Shown here in pieces: positions 1 to 8,311 of a DNA stretch of 64,000 bases. The notes under the pieces were generated by a model. The model was not told the origin of the DNA. It made no database searches and saw only the letters and a list, made by a program, of their open reading frames with translations. The position numbers were made by a program, and so were the translations under genes. Position 1 is the stretch's first letter; every line of letters starts with the position of its first letter. The stretch covers positions 2,976,001 through 3,040,000 of the forward strand of contig OZ245021.1 in NCBI GenBank assembly GCA_965223775.1. The letters are read 5' to 3'. This stretch comes from JAJDXW01 sp965223775 (lineage in GTDB: Bacteria > Pseudomonadota > Gammaproteobacteria > HK1).

Positions 1-291
1 CGCCGCGTGATGAAAGACCGCACGTTGAGCCTGCACGGCCGGCTCTACGAGGTCGATGCCATCCTCGTCGGCGAAACCGTCACCTTGCGTTACGACCCCG
101 ATGCACCGCCTTCGCGACCCATCGAGGTCGTCCACGACGGCAACAGTGCAGGACTCGCCACCCGCCTCGACGCCTACGCCAATACCGCCGTCAAGCGCGA
201 CCGCCCCTCCTGGCAACTCCAGTGCGACACCCCACCGTCAGAGCCGCCCACCTCGCCTCTGACGATGCGAAACCTCAAGGAGAAGAACTGA
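1..291 (+). CDS. DDE transposase, C-terminal end (partial)
   Basis: The reading frame enters the window open and runs 96 codons. It contains a small beta-rich segment (LHGRLYEVDAILVGETVTLRY) resembling the C-terminal Mu-type transposase barrel that follows the DDE catalytic core in Mu/TniA/IS481-like enzymes. It then has a basic, proline-rich tail. No catalytic residue is visible because the core lies upstream of the window. The stop overlaps the start of the ATPase gene (ATGA), a hallmark of transposase plus ATPase operons. The transposase identity rests largely on this context, so it is probable rather than certain. Confidence 0.7.
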   Translation, partial: RRVMKDRTLSLHGRLYEVDAILVGETVTLRYDPDAPPSRPIEVVHDGNSAGLATRLDAYANTAVKRDRPSWQLQCDTPPSEPPTSPLTMRNLKEKN

Positions 292-1091
292 TGTACCTGC
301 GTCACTTCGCCCTGACCCGGTTGCCCTTCGAAACCCCGGCCCACACCGACGAGCTGTTCGAATCGAACTCCCGCCGCGAGGCCGAGGCTCGGCTCCATCA
401 CCTCATCGAACTCAAGGGCATCGGCCTGATGACCGGCGAGGTCGGCTCGGGCAAGACCACCGTATGCCGCCATGTCGCCGCCGACCTGCATCCCGGCCTG
501 CATCGGGTCGGCTACGTCTCGCTGACCACCGGCAACGTGCTCGACATGTACAAGTCCATCGCCTGGGAACTCGGCCTGCCCACCGAACGCTCGCGCGCCA
601 CCGCCTACCGCGCCATCCGCGCCGAAATCACCCGACTGGTGTGCGAGGCCAAGCAGCTCCCCGTGCTCGTCATCGACGAAGCCCAGCACCTGCGCAACGA
701 CGTCCTGGAAGACCTCCGGCTCCTGACCAACTTCGCTATGGACAGCGAGAACCGCCTGTGCCTGCTGCTCGTCGGGCTCACCGAGCTGCGCCGCCGCCTC
801 GCCATGGCCGTGCACGAATCGCTCTCCCAGCGCCTCGTCGTACGCCACCACCTCGCCGGCATCGACCGCTCGGAACTCGACGACTACCTCGCCCACCGCC
901 TGCGCCTCGCCGGCTGCGAGCTGCCCCTGTTCGAGCCTCCCGCCGTCGAGGCGCTGTTCCAGAGCGCTCGCGGATTGCCCCGGCTCATCAATCGCATCGC
1001 CCACTACGCCCTCACCGCCGCCGCGGCGAAAGGCGCCCGCACCGTCTCCGCCGTGCACCTCGAGCACGCCGTCGCGGAGCTGCGGCTGTGA
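291..1091 (+). CDS. ExeA/TniB-type AAA+ transposition ATPase
   Basis: 266-residue P-loop ATPase. It has Walker A GEVGSGKTT at residues 49-57, Walker B VLVIDE at about 125-130 followed by AQHL, and a C-terminal helical lid (RGLPRLINRIAHYALTAAA). These are typical of the ExeA/TniB/MuB group, where the ATPase binds DNA, selects target sites and activates the DDE transposase. The ATG at 291 overlaps the transposase stop, which fixes the start, and the stop overlaps the next gene start by GTGA. It is a transposition partner here, not a type II secretion ExeA, because of its neighbours and the adjoining transposon end. Confidence 0.88.
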   Translation: MYLRHFALTRLPFETPAHTDELFESNSRREAEARLHHLIELKGIGLMTGEVGSGKTTVCRHVAADLHPGLHRVGYVSLTTGNVLDMYKSIAWELGLPTERSRATAYRAIRAEITRLVCEAKQLPVLVIDEAQHLRNDVLEDLRLLTNFAMDSENRLCLLLVGLTELRRRLAMAVHESLSQRLVVRHHLAGIDRSELDDYLAHRLRLAGCELPLFEPPAVEALFQSARGLPRLINRIAHYALTAAAAKGARTVSAVHLEHAVAELRL

Positions 1092-1294
1092 ACCTGCCCT
1101 ACCTCCTCGTGACCCACGAACTCAGCGACGAGGCCGCCGCCCAGCTCTCCGAACTGCTCAACGACCTCGCCGTCGCCTTCGACGGTCAATACTTCGCTCA
1201 GATCACCCGCTACTACGACGAACGCCGCGAGAGCGAGCGCTCGTACCATCACAGGCAGCTCGAGCTCTTCGTCAACGACGACGCGGCGTTCTGA
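1088..1294 (+). CDS. Small third protein of the transposon operon
   Basis: A 68-residue acidic protein read from a GTG that overlaps the ATPase stop (GTGA). It begins VNLPYLLVTHELSDEAAAQL and ends with an acidic LFVNDDAAF tail. I do not recognise the family. Translational coupling and retention between the ATPase and the element end suggest a transposition accessory role, by position like TniQ although much shorter and without zinc-binding cysteines. There is no membrane segment or signal peptide. The coding call rests on the overlap and on continuous sensible composition. Confidence 0.6.
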   Translation: MNLPYLLVTHELSDEAAAQLSELLNDLAVAFDGQYFAQITRYYDERRESERSYHHRQLELFVNDDAAF

Positions 1295-1524
1295 ATCCCC
1301 TGCCCCTCCCGCGAACGCCGACGCCCACCGCGCCCGTTCGTCGACGACGGGCGTGGGGGCTCAACCCTTCTGCGCCACGACCACCGTGTTCAGCGCGACC
1401 ACCGCGGTGCCGACCTACGTCCGCGCCCGGCTCTCCGACGATGACGGGGCAATGTGAGAAATCGAGCCTCGGTCGATCAGAAACAAACCGAAAAATCGGT
1501 TACGAAACTACGTGGGATGCAACA
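1295..1524. other. Non-coding right end of the transposon with subterminal repeats
   Basis: No gene is seen here. Two near-identical 9-mers, GAGAAATCG (1456-1464) and GAAAAATCG (1490-1498), lie 34 bp apart in the same orientation within 70 bp of the element end. Each sits beside a GAAAC motif (about 1480 and 1504). Spaced subterminal repeats are what TnsB/MuA-type transposases bind, so these are candidate transposase sites. The stretch near 1336-1362 can form a GC hairpin and might end transcription of the transposon operon. Confidence 0.45.
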
Positions 1525-3402
1525 CCGCGCCGCCTCGCGATGCGCATGGCCGCTTCGATCTCGCTGATGCCGAGGTCGAAGGACGTGTCATCGCCGTTTG
1601 TCGCCTTCACCTCGACGTGCCATCGGATGCCTTGGTGGGTGAACCGGAAGTCGAATCCGTGCCCGTCGCTGATCTCGTACTTCTCGCCCTCCACGAGCGG
1701 CCGGACCTTCAACCGCGACTCCGAGACCCATGCGCTCGCACGGACCGACCGTCCCCCAAACTCCTTCTGCAGATACCGGTAGGCATGCATCTCCCCGACG
1801 ATGCCCACCACTTCGGCCTCCTCCGGGGACAGGCGCCGATGCCCGGTTCTGCCCTTGTTCCCCCCGCTGCCGGATCTGCCTCTGGCCCGAAGCGGACCGA
1901 GCGGCGTGAACTCGTCCTTGCTCGCCCGTGGACCGGCTGGATCCTCCAGCGTCTCCACCTGCCGCCGGAGCAGCGCCGAGTAGTCGATCGCTTCGATTTC
2001 GAAGGACTCGCCGGCGATCTCCACCGTCTTCGCCTTGCGCGCCGCTTCCCTTTCCCGCTCCGCCCGCTCCCGCCGTTTCCTGTCGACGGCCTCCTCGTCG
2101 AGGCCCAGCCGCTCCCTGACCGTCCGCAGGTCCGAAGCGCCGGCGCACGCTTGGGCGAACCGCTCGTCGCCCAGCGTCGCCCAGCGTCGCCAGCGCGAGA
2201 CGCCACAGCTCGACGTCCGTCCATCGGCAAAGGTACGCGTCTGCGGCGAGCTCCGGCGCCGACGGCAAATCCGGCACTCTCGAATGCGGATCGCGGAACT
2301 CCAGCCACGTCCGGTGCAGGTCGTGCGCTTCGAGCAGCACGCGACCGAAACGCTCGCCGTTGCCGCGCGCGGTGTCGTACGGGTCCGGTTCTATTGCGAT
2401 GCCACGCTCCCCGATGGCGAGGCGCAGCTGCCCGGGAGTCTCCGTTCCCCTCAGCACCGCCAGATGCTCCGAGTCGACGATCTCCCGCCAGGTGTCGCAC
2501 AGGGCGTCCACCACCGCCTCGAACGGGACTTCCCACCAGCGCGTCGACCAGTCGTCGGTCGCCGAGACCGCGTGCGTCGCGTCTTCGATCTTCCTGAACA
2601 GCTCCGGTTCGCCGCAATCGACCGCGACTGCGCGCGCAAGGGCCGCCGACAGCGCCTGCATCCCGTCCAGATGGGCATTCGTCTGCTCTTGCACATCCCG
2701 GTTCCCGACCGGTTCGTATTCTTCGCCCAGCCCCTCCAGCACCGCGTTCCACGCCGTTAGCTCGGCCACGTTGCCCAACGCACGCCACGCGGCAATCCCC
2801 ATCGCGTGGTCGTCGCGGCTGCGGCGCGCGGCCGTGATCAGCGCCGCCGCATCCCATTGGGGCAGGTTGGCGGCCAGCCAATCCGTCAGACGATCCATGT
2901 CGACCGTCGCCGCCTCAAACCCGTCGCCGGCTACTCCGAGCAATGCCGCGACCGGTCTGATCCGGCTGGCCACCAGCCCGGAGTTTCCAGCCCAGCGGCT
3001 GCGGATGTCCGCGAATGCCTGCGCGTCGATCTGGGCGCGCTCCAACGCTTTCTCGATTTCCTCGCGCGACGGTCTCTCCACGCCTTCGAGTGCACCCAGC
3101 ACCAGCAGCAGGTCCTTCAGAAGATCCTGGCGGTCGAGCATCGCCTGCAGCCCCGGTGCGAGCGCCTCGTAGGAGTGCCCCACCTCGTTCGTGACGGCCA
3201 GCACGTCGCGCGAGAGCCACCGGGCGGCAGGTTCGCCTTTCGCTATGGTCTCTTCCCCATCCACCAGCTCGACCACGATACATCCGCACTCAAGCACGCC
3301 CGCGCCCCGGAGCCGGCTCAGCGCGGCCGCCCAGGCGGTCGTCGCATGCCCCGTAGGGTTGGCGTGCCACCGAAGTCCATTTGTGGTCTGCTCGCCGTTC
3401 AT
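1525..3402 (-). pseudogene. DUF3883 (NOV) nuclease-like protein: frameshifted and 3'-truncated
   Basis: Read leftward from ATG 3402, the frame encodes an alpha-helical region and is sound to about 2185. There the 10-mer CGTCGCCCAG is tandemly repeated (about 2165-2191) and throws the frame off. Deleting one copy restores continuous coding: LATLGDERFAQACAGASDLR, a charged coiled segment, then the C-terminal DUF3883 domain. That domain keeps PD-(D/E)xK-like residues (GFDFRF and WHVEVKAT). The gene then stops dead at the transposon border (1525) in the middle of the conserved SEIEAAMRIARRR helix. DUF3883 occurs at the C-terminus of large ATPase and defence proteins. This copy starts late relative to such proteins, so it may be N-truncated too. 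Probably inactive. Confidence 0.75.
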
Positions 3403-3415
3403 GGGACGTTGCCAG

Positions 3416-3733
3416 TCACCTAACCGCCTGTACTTTGAGGTGCAGGCCCTCGCGTTTCTGAAGGCAGCTGATGATCTCGAAGAGATTGCGCGCCTGCGGA
3501 TTGCCGTTCGGACTGAGCATACGCATCAGGCTCTTGGGCGACTTCGCGGTCAGCCCACCGAGTTCCTGAAACCCAATGGTCGCGTTGACATAGTCGCGCA
3601 GAACCGACTTGCCGACGTCCACCTCGCCGGCAAGAAGGCACTGCACACCTTCTTCGAGCAACGCTTCCCGGAAGCCCGGATCGCGCTCGAGCCGCTCCCG
3701 GATAGTCACTCTGAAATCGCGCGTCAATGGCAT
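3416..3733 (-). CDS. HigA-like helix-turn-helix antitoxin
   Basis: 105-residue protein starting MPLTRDFRVTIRERLERDPG. The chosen ATG (3733) lies 4 bp after the toxin stop and has a GGAGGGT ribosome site inside the toxin's last codons. The layout (RDPGFREALLEEGVQCLLAG, then a VGKSVLRDYVNATIGF helix pair, then SPKSLMRMLSPNGNP) matches the small addiction-module antidote proteins that follow RelE/HigB-like toxins. It would neutralise the upstream toxin and co-repress the operon. A longer in-frame start (3826) lies inside the toxin gene and is unlikely. Confidence 0.82.
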   Translation of the reverse strand: MPLTRDFRVTIRERLERDPGFREALLEEGVQCLLAGEVDVGKSVLRDYVNATIGFQELGGLTAKSPKSLMRMLSPNGNPQARNLFEIISCLQKREGLHLKVQAVR

Positions 3734-3737
3734 AGTC

Positions 3738-4067
3738 TCAACCCTCCTGCCGTTTGCTCCGCCTGTACTCCCGCCACAACGCCACCGCAGCCTCGATGTC
3801 GCGCTGCTGGCGCACTTTCGTTCCACCGCCGAGGAGAATGATCAACGCATCACCGTCCCGCCCGAAGTAAATCCGGTAGCCTGGTCCGAAGTCGATTTGG
3901 TACTCCAACACCCCGCCGCCGACACCCTTCGCATTGGGCAGGTTTCCCATCTCCATCCGGTACAGCGCGGTCGCCACGCGCGCAGTGGCGTGACGATCAA
4001 GCCGGCTGACCCAGCGACCGAAGGGGCTGCTGCCTCGGGCATCGACGAACTCCCCGATTTCGATCAT
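3738..4067 (-). CDS. RelE/ParE-superfamily toxin (HigB-like, Gp49 type)
   Basis: 109-residue protein with the compact alpha-beta layout of PF05973-type addiction killers. It has an N-terminal helical segment, RLDRHATARVATALYRMEMG, then LPNAKGVGGGVLEYQIDFGPGYRIYFGRDGD and a C-terminal LLGGGTKVRQQRDIEAAVALWREY. The GPGYRIYF strand and the GGTK...QxxDI tail are family hallmarks. These toxins cut ribosome-bound mRNA. Toxin-first order with the antitoxin 4 bp downstream is the usual HigBA arrangement. A palindrome just upstream is a likely operator. It looks intact. Confidence 0.86.
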   Translation of the reverse strand: MIEIGEFVDARGSSPFGRWVSRLDRHATARVATALYRMEMGNLPNAKGVGGGVLEYQIDFGPGYRIYFGRDGDALIILLGGGTKVRQQRDIEAAVALWREYRRSKRQEG

Positions 4068-4075
4068 CGACGCAT

Positions 4076-4093
4076 GGTAACTGATGCGTTACC
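4076..4093. promoter_or_regulatory. Candidate operator of the toxin-antitoxin operon
   Basis: A perfect inverted repeat GGTAAC-6-GTTACC lies 9 bp upstream of the toxin start. Toxin-antitoxin operons are normally autorepressed through such palindromes. The sequence shows the symmetry, and the binding role is inferred. The surrounding 4070-4333 holds no convincing gene and becomes AT-rich toward the tRNA. Confidence 0.45.
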
Positions 4094-4333
4094 AGAATGC
4101 ACCTCGCGATGCCCGTGCCAGTCATTCAGGATCACATCGCAGGCGCATCGGTGGTGACGATGCGACTGGACGTGGCGAAGTGGCGCCCCTTCGCCGAGAA
4201 ACGCCGTGCGTCCGTGTCGCCACGGATCAGAGAGTGCCCGGAGTAGCCAACCGTTTAGTGATACAAGAAGTGATAACGTCTAAGATGTGTCATTTGTAAA
4301 AATCTGTAATATAAGGTAATTTAAAAATTTTTT

Positions 4334-4421
4334 TGGCGGAGAGGGAGGGATTCGAACCCCCGGACCGTCGCCGGTCAACGGTTTTCAAGACCGCCGCTTT
4401 CAACCGCTCAGCCACCTCTCC
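4334..4421 (-). tRNA. tRNA-Ser (anticodon UGA)
   Basis: On the minus strand the gene begins GGAGAGGTGGCTGAGCGG. It has acceptor arms GGAGAGG and CCTCTCC, anticodon loop CTTGAAA giving anticodon TGA, the long variable arm of class II tRNAs, a T-loop GGTTCGAATC, and an encoded CCA (4334-4336). It reads UCA-type serine codons. An AT-rich stretch follows it (4260-4333). tRNA-Ser genes near serS/infA are common in gammaproteobacteria. Confidence 0.97.
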
Positions 4422-4520
4422 CCGGTTGCGGAGCATAGTCGAACCGCCCGGGGAAACGAAGGGCGCCCGCGCTTGAAGAACCGGCTCACCGACTCCATGT
4501 CACCACCGGGCCCCGCGGAC

Positions 4521-4526
4521 TATAAT
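4521..4526 (+). promoter_or_regulatory. -10 box of the Bax-inhibitor-like gene
   Basis: A perfect TATAAT sits 37 bp before the ATG at 4563 in otherwise GC-rich DNA. The hexamer 17 bp upstream (TGTCAC) is a poor -35 box, so this is a -10-dominated or weak promoter. Confidence 0.45.
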
Positions 4527-4562
4527 GCGGCGACAGGTCCTCTCCCGTTCCAGAGGTGAATC

Positions 4563-5234
4563 ATGGCAACGTACCAGCCGAGTCTGACCCGGTCCGCCCC
4601 TTCGGTGGTGGCGACGAATCGACTCATACGCAACACGTACTCCCTGCTGGCCCTGACCCTGCTCTTCAGCGGCCTCACGGCCGGAATCTCGATGGTTCTC
4701 GCCGTGCCCCCCATGGCCTACCTGCTGTCGGCCGGCGGAGCCCTGGTCCTCGTCTGGTTCGTGCTGCCGAAGGCCGCACGTTCGGCTCACGGACTCTGGG
4801 TCGTGTTCGCGATCACCGGCCTGCTCGGCTTCGGGCTCGGGCCGATCCTCTCCATCTATCTCGCCCTGCCGAACGGGTCGAGCGTCGTGATGACCGCCCT
4901 CGGCGGAACGGGGGTCATCTTCCTCGCCCTGTCCGGCTATGCGCTGACTTCCCGGCGGGACTTCAGCTTCCTCGGCGGCTTCCTGTTCACCGGGTTCGTG
5001 GTGGTCCTGGTGGCGGCGGTGGCCAACATCTTCCTGCAGATCCCGGTTCTCTCGCTCGTGATCTCGGCGGTGGTGATCCTCGTCATGAGTGGTTTCATCC
5101 TGTTCGACACGAGCCGGATGGTCAACGGCGGCGAGACCAACTACATCCTTGCCACCGTCTCTCTCTATCTCAGCATCTTCAACATCTTCATCCACCTTCT
5201 GCACCTGCTCGGAATCGCGAGCGGCGACGACTGA
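4563..5234 (+). CDS. Bax inhibitor-1/YccA family membrane protein
   Basis: 223 residues with seven hydrophobic helices starting at about residue 26. The C-terminal signature includes FDTSRMVNGGETNYILATVSLY, the di-aspartyl/loop region of the BI-1 family in which the bacterial YccA and YbhL proteins and BsYetJ (a pH-sensitive calcium leak) fall. It acts in the inner membrane. Some members modulate the FtsH protease. The start is supported by an AGAGGTG ribosome site 5 bp upstream. It could share a transcript with the small membrane protein that follows. Confidence 0.9.
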   Translation: MATYQPSLTRSAPSVVATNRLIRNTYSLLALTLLFSGLTAGISMVLAVPPMAYLLSAGGALVLVWFVLPKAARSAHGLWVVFAITGLLGFGLGPILSIYLALPNGSSVVMTALGGTGVIFLALSGYALTSRRDFSFLGGFLFTGFVVVLVAAVANIFLQIPVLSLVISAVVILVMSGFILFDTSRMVNGGETNYILATVSLYLSIFNIFIHLLHLLGIASGDD

Positions 5235-5293
5235 TCCCGGCCGCGTGACGCCCCGGCCGCCGGGCCGGGGCGCGCTGTCGCGGGGAAACGGCG

Positions 5294-5473
5294 ATGGACT
5301 GGATGCAGATCGGCACCGCCGTGCTGCTGGGCGCGATACTGGTCTTCCTGGCCCCGCGCCTGCCGGGGATCCTGCGGGCGACGCCCAGGGCCTCGGGGAG
5401 GCAGTGGCTTGCCGCGATCATTCCGATCGTGCTGGTCGGCGCCTTCGTCTTCCTGCTGATGAAGCTGGTGTGA
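5294..5473 (+). CDS. Small two-helix membrane protein
   Basis: 59-residue protein starting MDWMQIGTAVLLGAILVFL, with a second hydrophobic helix at its end (LAAIIPIVLVGAFVFLLMKL) and a short basic linker between. I do not recognise the family. It follows the BI-1 gene by 59 bp on the same strand, has a purine-rich CGGGGAAAC upstream, and precedes a strong hairpin. It looks like the last gene of a two-gene unit encoding an inner-membrane hairpin protein. Confidence 0.65.
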   Translation: MDWMQIGTAVLLGAILVFLAPRLPGILRATPRASGRQWLAAIIPIVLVGAFVFLLMKLV

Positions 5474-5490
5474 TCACCTGAGCGGCTGTC

Positions 5491-5515
5491 TTCCCCCCGG
5501 AGGTGACGGGGGGAA
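5491..5515. terminator. Hairpin after the small membrane gene
   Basis: Perfect 8-bp stem TTCCCCCC/GGGGGGAA with a 9-nt loop, 17 bp after the stop codon. There is no T-run, so termination is likely weak or Rho-assisted. The following 5516-5723 contains no gene that I can support and separates this unit from the convergent serS. Confidence 0.45.
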
Positions 5516-5723
5516 CCTGCGCGGCGCGAAATTCGCCCGGTGCGCCGGTTCCGGTATCTCCACATCGGTGCAAGGCCCGCCCCGGCCGGCCCCGGGCAGG
5601 ATGCACGGCCGAGGGACAACCCGAAGGCGCGGCTGCCGGCCCTCCTCCTGCCGTGGGGTGCGCGAGCCCGGCGACACAGGAGATCGTTCGGCAGGATGCC
5701 GGCGCCCCGGGCGCCGCGCGGCG

Positions 5724-6986
5724 TCAAAGCGATTCCGTTCCGTCCATGAACGGGCGGAGTGCGTCGGGTATCCGGACCCGGCCGGAAGCGTCCTGGAAGT
5801 TCTCGAGAACGGCGATGAGAGTACGCCCGACCGCGAGCCCCGATCCGTTGAGCGTGTGGACGGGCTCGGTCCCCCTTCCTTCCGGTCCGCGCCACCGCGC
5901 CCTCATCCGCCGGGCCTGGAAGCCTTCGCAGTTGCTGCACGAAGAGATCTCCCGATAGCGTTGCTGGCCCGGCAGCCAGACTTCCAGATCGTAGGTCTTC
6001 GCGGCGGCGAACCCCATGTCGCCGGTGCTCAGGACCACCACGCGGTACGGAAGCTCCAGACGTTGCAGAACGGTCTCCGCGTGGGCGGTCAGCTCTTCCA
6101 GGGCGTCGTAGGAATCGGCCGGACGCACCACGTGTACCAGCTCCACCTTGTCGAACTGGTGCTGCCGGAGCATGCCCCGGGTGTCGCGCCCGTGGGAGCC
6201 GGCCTCGCTCCGGAAGCACGGAGTATGCGCCACCAGCTTCATGGGCAGATCGTCCGCCTCGAGGATGCGCTCCCGGACGATGTTGGTGAGCGGCACCTCG
6301 GCGGTGGGGATGAGACGAAGATCGTGCCCCTCCACGCTGAAGAGATCCTGGTCGAACTTCGGAAGCTGTCCGGTCCCCTGCAAGGTTCTCGGGTGCACGA
6401 GATACGGGGTATAGACCTCCGTGTAGCCATGCTCTCGAATGTGCAGATCGAGCATGAACTGGGCGAGCGCCCGGTGAAGCCGGGCGACCGGCCCGAACAA
6501 CGTGACGAAACGGCTGCCCGAGAGCCTCGCGGCGGTCTCGAAGTCCATCCATTCGGCCCCGAGCTCCACGTGATCGCGCGGTTCGAAACCGAAATCGGGC
6601 CAAGTGCCCCACCGTCGTACTTCGACGTTCTCCGCCTCGGTCCGGCCCACCGGGACCGTTGCGTGGGGCAGGTTCGGCACCTCGAGCAGCATCGCATCCA
6701 ACCGGCCCCGAACTTCGCCGAGCCGCCGATCCGTCGCCTCGAGTTCGTCGCCGAGGCGCGAGAGGTCCGCCAGCAGCGGCTGCACGTCCTCCCCGCCCGC
6801 CTTGGCCGTTCCAATCGCCCGCGAGCGCACGTTGCGCTCGTTTCGAAGTGCCTCGACCCGGGTCTGAAGGTCGCGGCGGTCCGCCTCGAGACTCCGGATC
6901 GCATCCACGTCGAGATCGAAGAAACGACGTGCGAGGGTGGTCGCGGTCTCGTCGAGTCCGCGTCGAAATCGACTCGAATCAAGCAT
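5724..6986 (-). CDS. serS: Seryl-tRNA synthetase
   Basis: 420-residue class II synthetase that charges tRNA-Ser (and tRNA-Sec where present). It has an N-terminal coiled-coil arm (about residues 30-100) that grips the long variable arm. The catalytic core contains motif 2 (TPCFRSEAG...GMLRQHQFDKVE) and motif 3 (NGSGLAVGRTLIAVLEN). The ATG at 6986 is chosen because MLDSSRFRR matches the family N-terminus, and it overlaps the rarA stop by 8 nt. The ftsK-lolA-rarA-serS order is the classical gammaproteobacterial one. A tRNA-Ser gene lies 1.3 kb away. Confidence 0.97.
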   Translation of the reverse strand: MLDSSRFRRGLDETATTLARRFFDLDVDAIRSLEADRRDLQTRVEALRNERNVRSRAIGTAKAGGEDVQPLLADLSRLGDELEATDRRLGEVRGRLDAMLLEVPNLPHATVPVGRTEAENVEVRRWGTWPDFGFEPRDHVELGAEWMDFETAARLSGSRFVTLFGPVARLHRALAQFMLDLHIREHGYTEVYTPYLVHPRTLQGTGQLPKFDQDLFSVEGHDLRLIPTAEVPLTNIVRERILEADDLPMKLVAHTPCFRSEAGSHGRDTRGMLRQHQFDKVELVHVVRPADSYDALEELTAHAETVLQRLELPYRVVVLSTGDMGFAAAKTYDLEVWLPGQQRYREISSCSNCEGFQARRMRARWRGPEGRGTEPVHTLNGSGLAVGRTLIAVLENFQDASGRVRIPDALRPFMDGTESL

Positions 6987-8310
6987 CCCGGTTTCCCTTT
7001 CGAGACATTCCCGGCGCGGCGCGGTCGAGTTCCCGCAGGCGGGCGAGCTTCTCGGCAATGCGAATCTCGAGACCACGCGCGACCGGTGCGTAGTAGCGCC
7101 GTGCGGACAGGGGCTCCGGCAGGTAGGTCTCCCCCGCCGCATAGCCTTCCGGTTCGTCGTGCGCGTGACGATAGCTCCTGCCATGGCCCAGCTCGCGCAT
7201 GAGCGACGTCGGAGCGTTGCGCAGGTGCAGGGGCACGGGGAGCGAGCCGTGGTCGCGGACATCCGCCATCGCCGCCCCGAACGCCTTGTACACCGCGTCG
7301 CTCTTCGCTGCACAGGCGAGATAGGCCGCGGCCTGAGCAATCGGGAGCTCGCCTTCCGGACTCCCCAGGCGTTCGAACGCTTCCCACGCATCGAGAGCGA
7401 TCCGCAGCGCCCGCGGATCGGCATTGCCGATGTCCTCCGACGCCACCCGGACGAGGCGGCGCGCGACGTACGACGGATCGCATCCTCCGTCCAGCATGCG
7501 GCCGACCCAGTACAGCGCCGCATCCGGACTCGAACCTCGAATCGACTTGTGGACGGCGGAAATGAGGTCGTAAAAGGCATCGCCCCCCTTGTCGAAGCGG
7601 CGAAGCGAGCCGCCGGCGAGCGCTTCGGCCAGGAACGCGCCGCCGAGGCGGTTCTCCCCCGCCTGCATCGCGAGGTCCGCCGCGAGCTCCAGGGCGTTGA
7701 GGGCCCGGCGCACGTCGCCGTCCGCCGCTTCGACGAGACGGTCTCGATCGGAAGGGTCCATCACGAGTCCGTGCTGGCCGAGACCGCGTTCGACGTCCTC
7801 GAGCGCCCGTTCGACCACTCGTGCGACGGCGTGGTTCTCGACCGGCCGCAGCACGTAGACGCGCGCGCGCGAGATCAGCGCGGAGTTCACCTCGAAAGAA
7901 GGGTTTTCCGTGGTCGCGCCGATAAAGACGATCGTGCCGTCTTCGACGTGGGGGAGAAAGGCGTCCTGCTGGGCCTTGTTGAACCGGTGCACCTCGTCGA
8001 CGAAGAATACCGTTCCGCGTCCGGCCGCGCGATTCGTTCGCGCGGCGTCCACTGCGCCCCGAATGTCCTTGACGCCGGCGAGGACCGCGGAGATCCCGAT
8101 GAAATCGGCCTCGGTCGCCTTCGCTGCGATCCGGGCGAGGGTGGTCTTGCCCGATCCCGGAGGCCCCCACAGGATCATCGAGTGGATTCGGCCACCGGCG
8201 AGCGCGAGGCGAAGGGGCTTGCCCTCCCCCAGCAGGTGCGCCTGCCCGGCGAACTCCGCCAGCGAACGCGGGCGGAGCCGGTCCGCGAGCGGCGCTTGCT
8301 CCGTGCTCAA
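6979..8310 (-). CDS. rarA: Replication-associated recombination ATPase RarA (MgsA)
   Basis: 443-residue AAA+ protein related to clamp loaders. It has Walker A GPPGSGKTT at residues 49-57, Walker B VFFVDEVHRF at 101-110, and sensor 1 (GATTEN). The C-terminal tetramerisation region has SYVARRLVRVASEDIGNADP, the characteristic RarA/WRNIP1 motif. It acts at stalled forks and gaps together with RecA and SSB. It lies 1 bp downstream of lolA and overlaps serS, so it is co-transcribed. Confidence 0.96.
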   Translation of the reverse strand: MSTEQAPLADRLRPRSLAEFAGQAHLLGEGKPLRLALAGGRIHSMILWGPPGSGKTTLARIAAKATEADFIGISAVLAGVKDIRGAVDAARTNRAAGRGTVFFVDEVHRFNKAQQDAFLPHVEDGTIVFIGATTENPSFEVNSALISRARVYVLRPVENHAVARVVERALEDVERGLGQHGLVMDPSDRDRLVEAADGDVRRALNALELAADLAMQAGENRLGGAFLAEALAGGSLRRFDKGGDAFYDLISAVHKSIRGSSPDAALYWVGRMLDGGCDPSYVARRLVRVASEDIGNADPRALRIALDAWEAFERLGSPEGELPIAQAAAYLACAAKSDAVYKAFGAAMADVRDHGSLPVPLHLRNAPTSLMRELGHGRSYRHAHDEPEGYAAGETYLPEPLSARRYYAPVARGLEIRIAEKLARLRELDRAAPGMSRKGNRDA

Positions 8311-8311
8311 G

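Larger units (their letters stand above)
1..1524 (+). mobile_element. Right part of a TniA/TniB-type (Mu/Tn7-like) transposon
   Basis: Three tightly overlapping genes (C-terminus of a DDE transposase, an ExeA/TniB-type AAA ATPase, and a 68-residue protein) are followed by non-coding DNA. That DNA ends at about 1524 in the plus-strand triplet ACA, so the element end read inward begins TGTTGCATCCC. TGT...ACA termini are known from Tn7, Tn402/Tn5053 and Tn552 relatives. The border is supported independently because homology of the leftward DUF3883 gene begins exactly at 1525. The left end, and therefore any target duplication, lies outside the window. Family placement is inferred from gene content and termini. 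Confidence 0.7.

Noticed and set aside
4084..4299. 71-codon plus-strand frame between toxin and tRNA
   Set aside because: No ribosome site, no family resemblance, and it runs into AT-rich DNA. Treated as chance.
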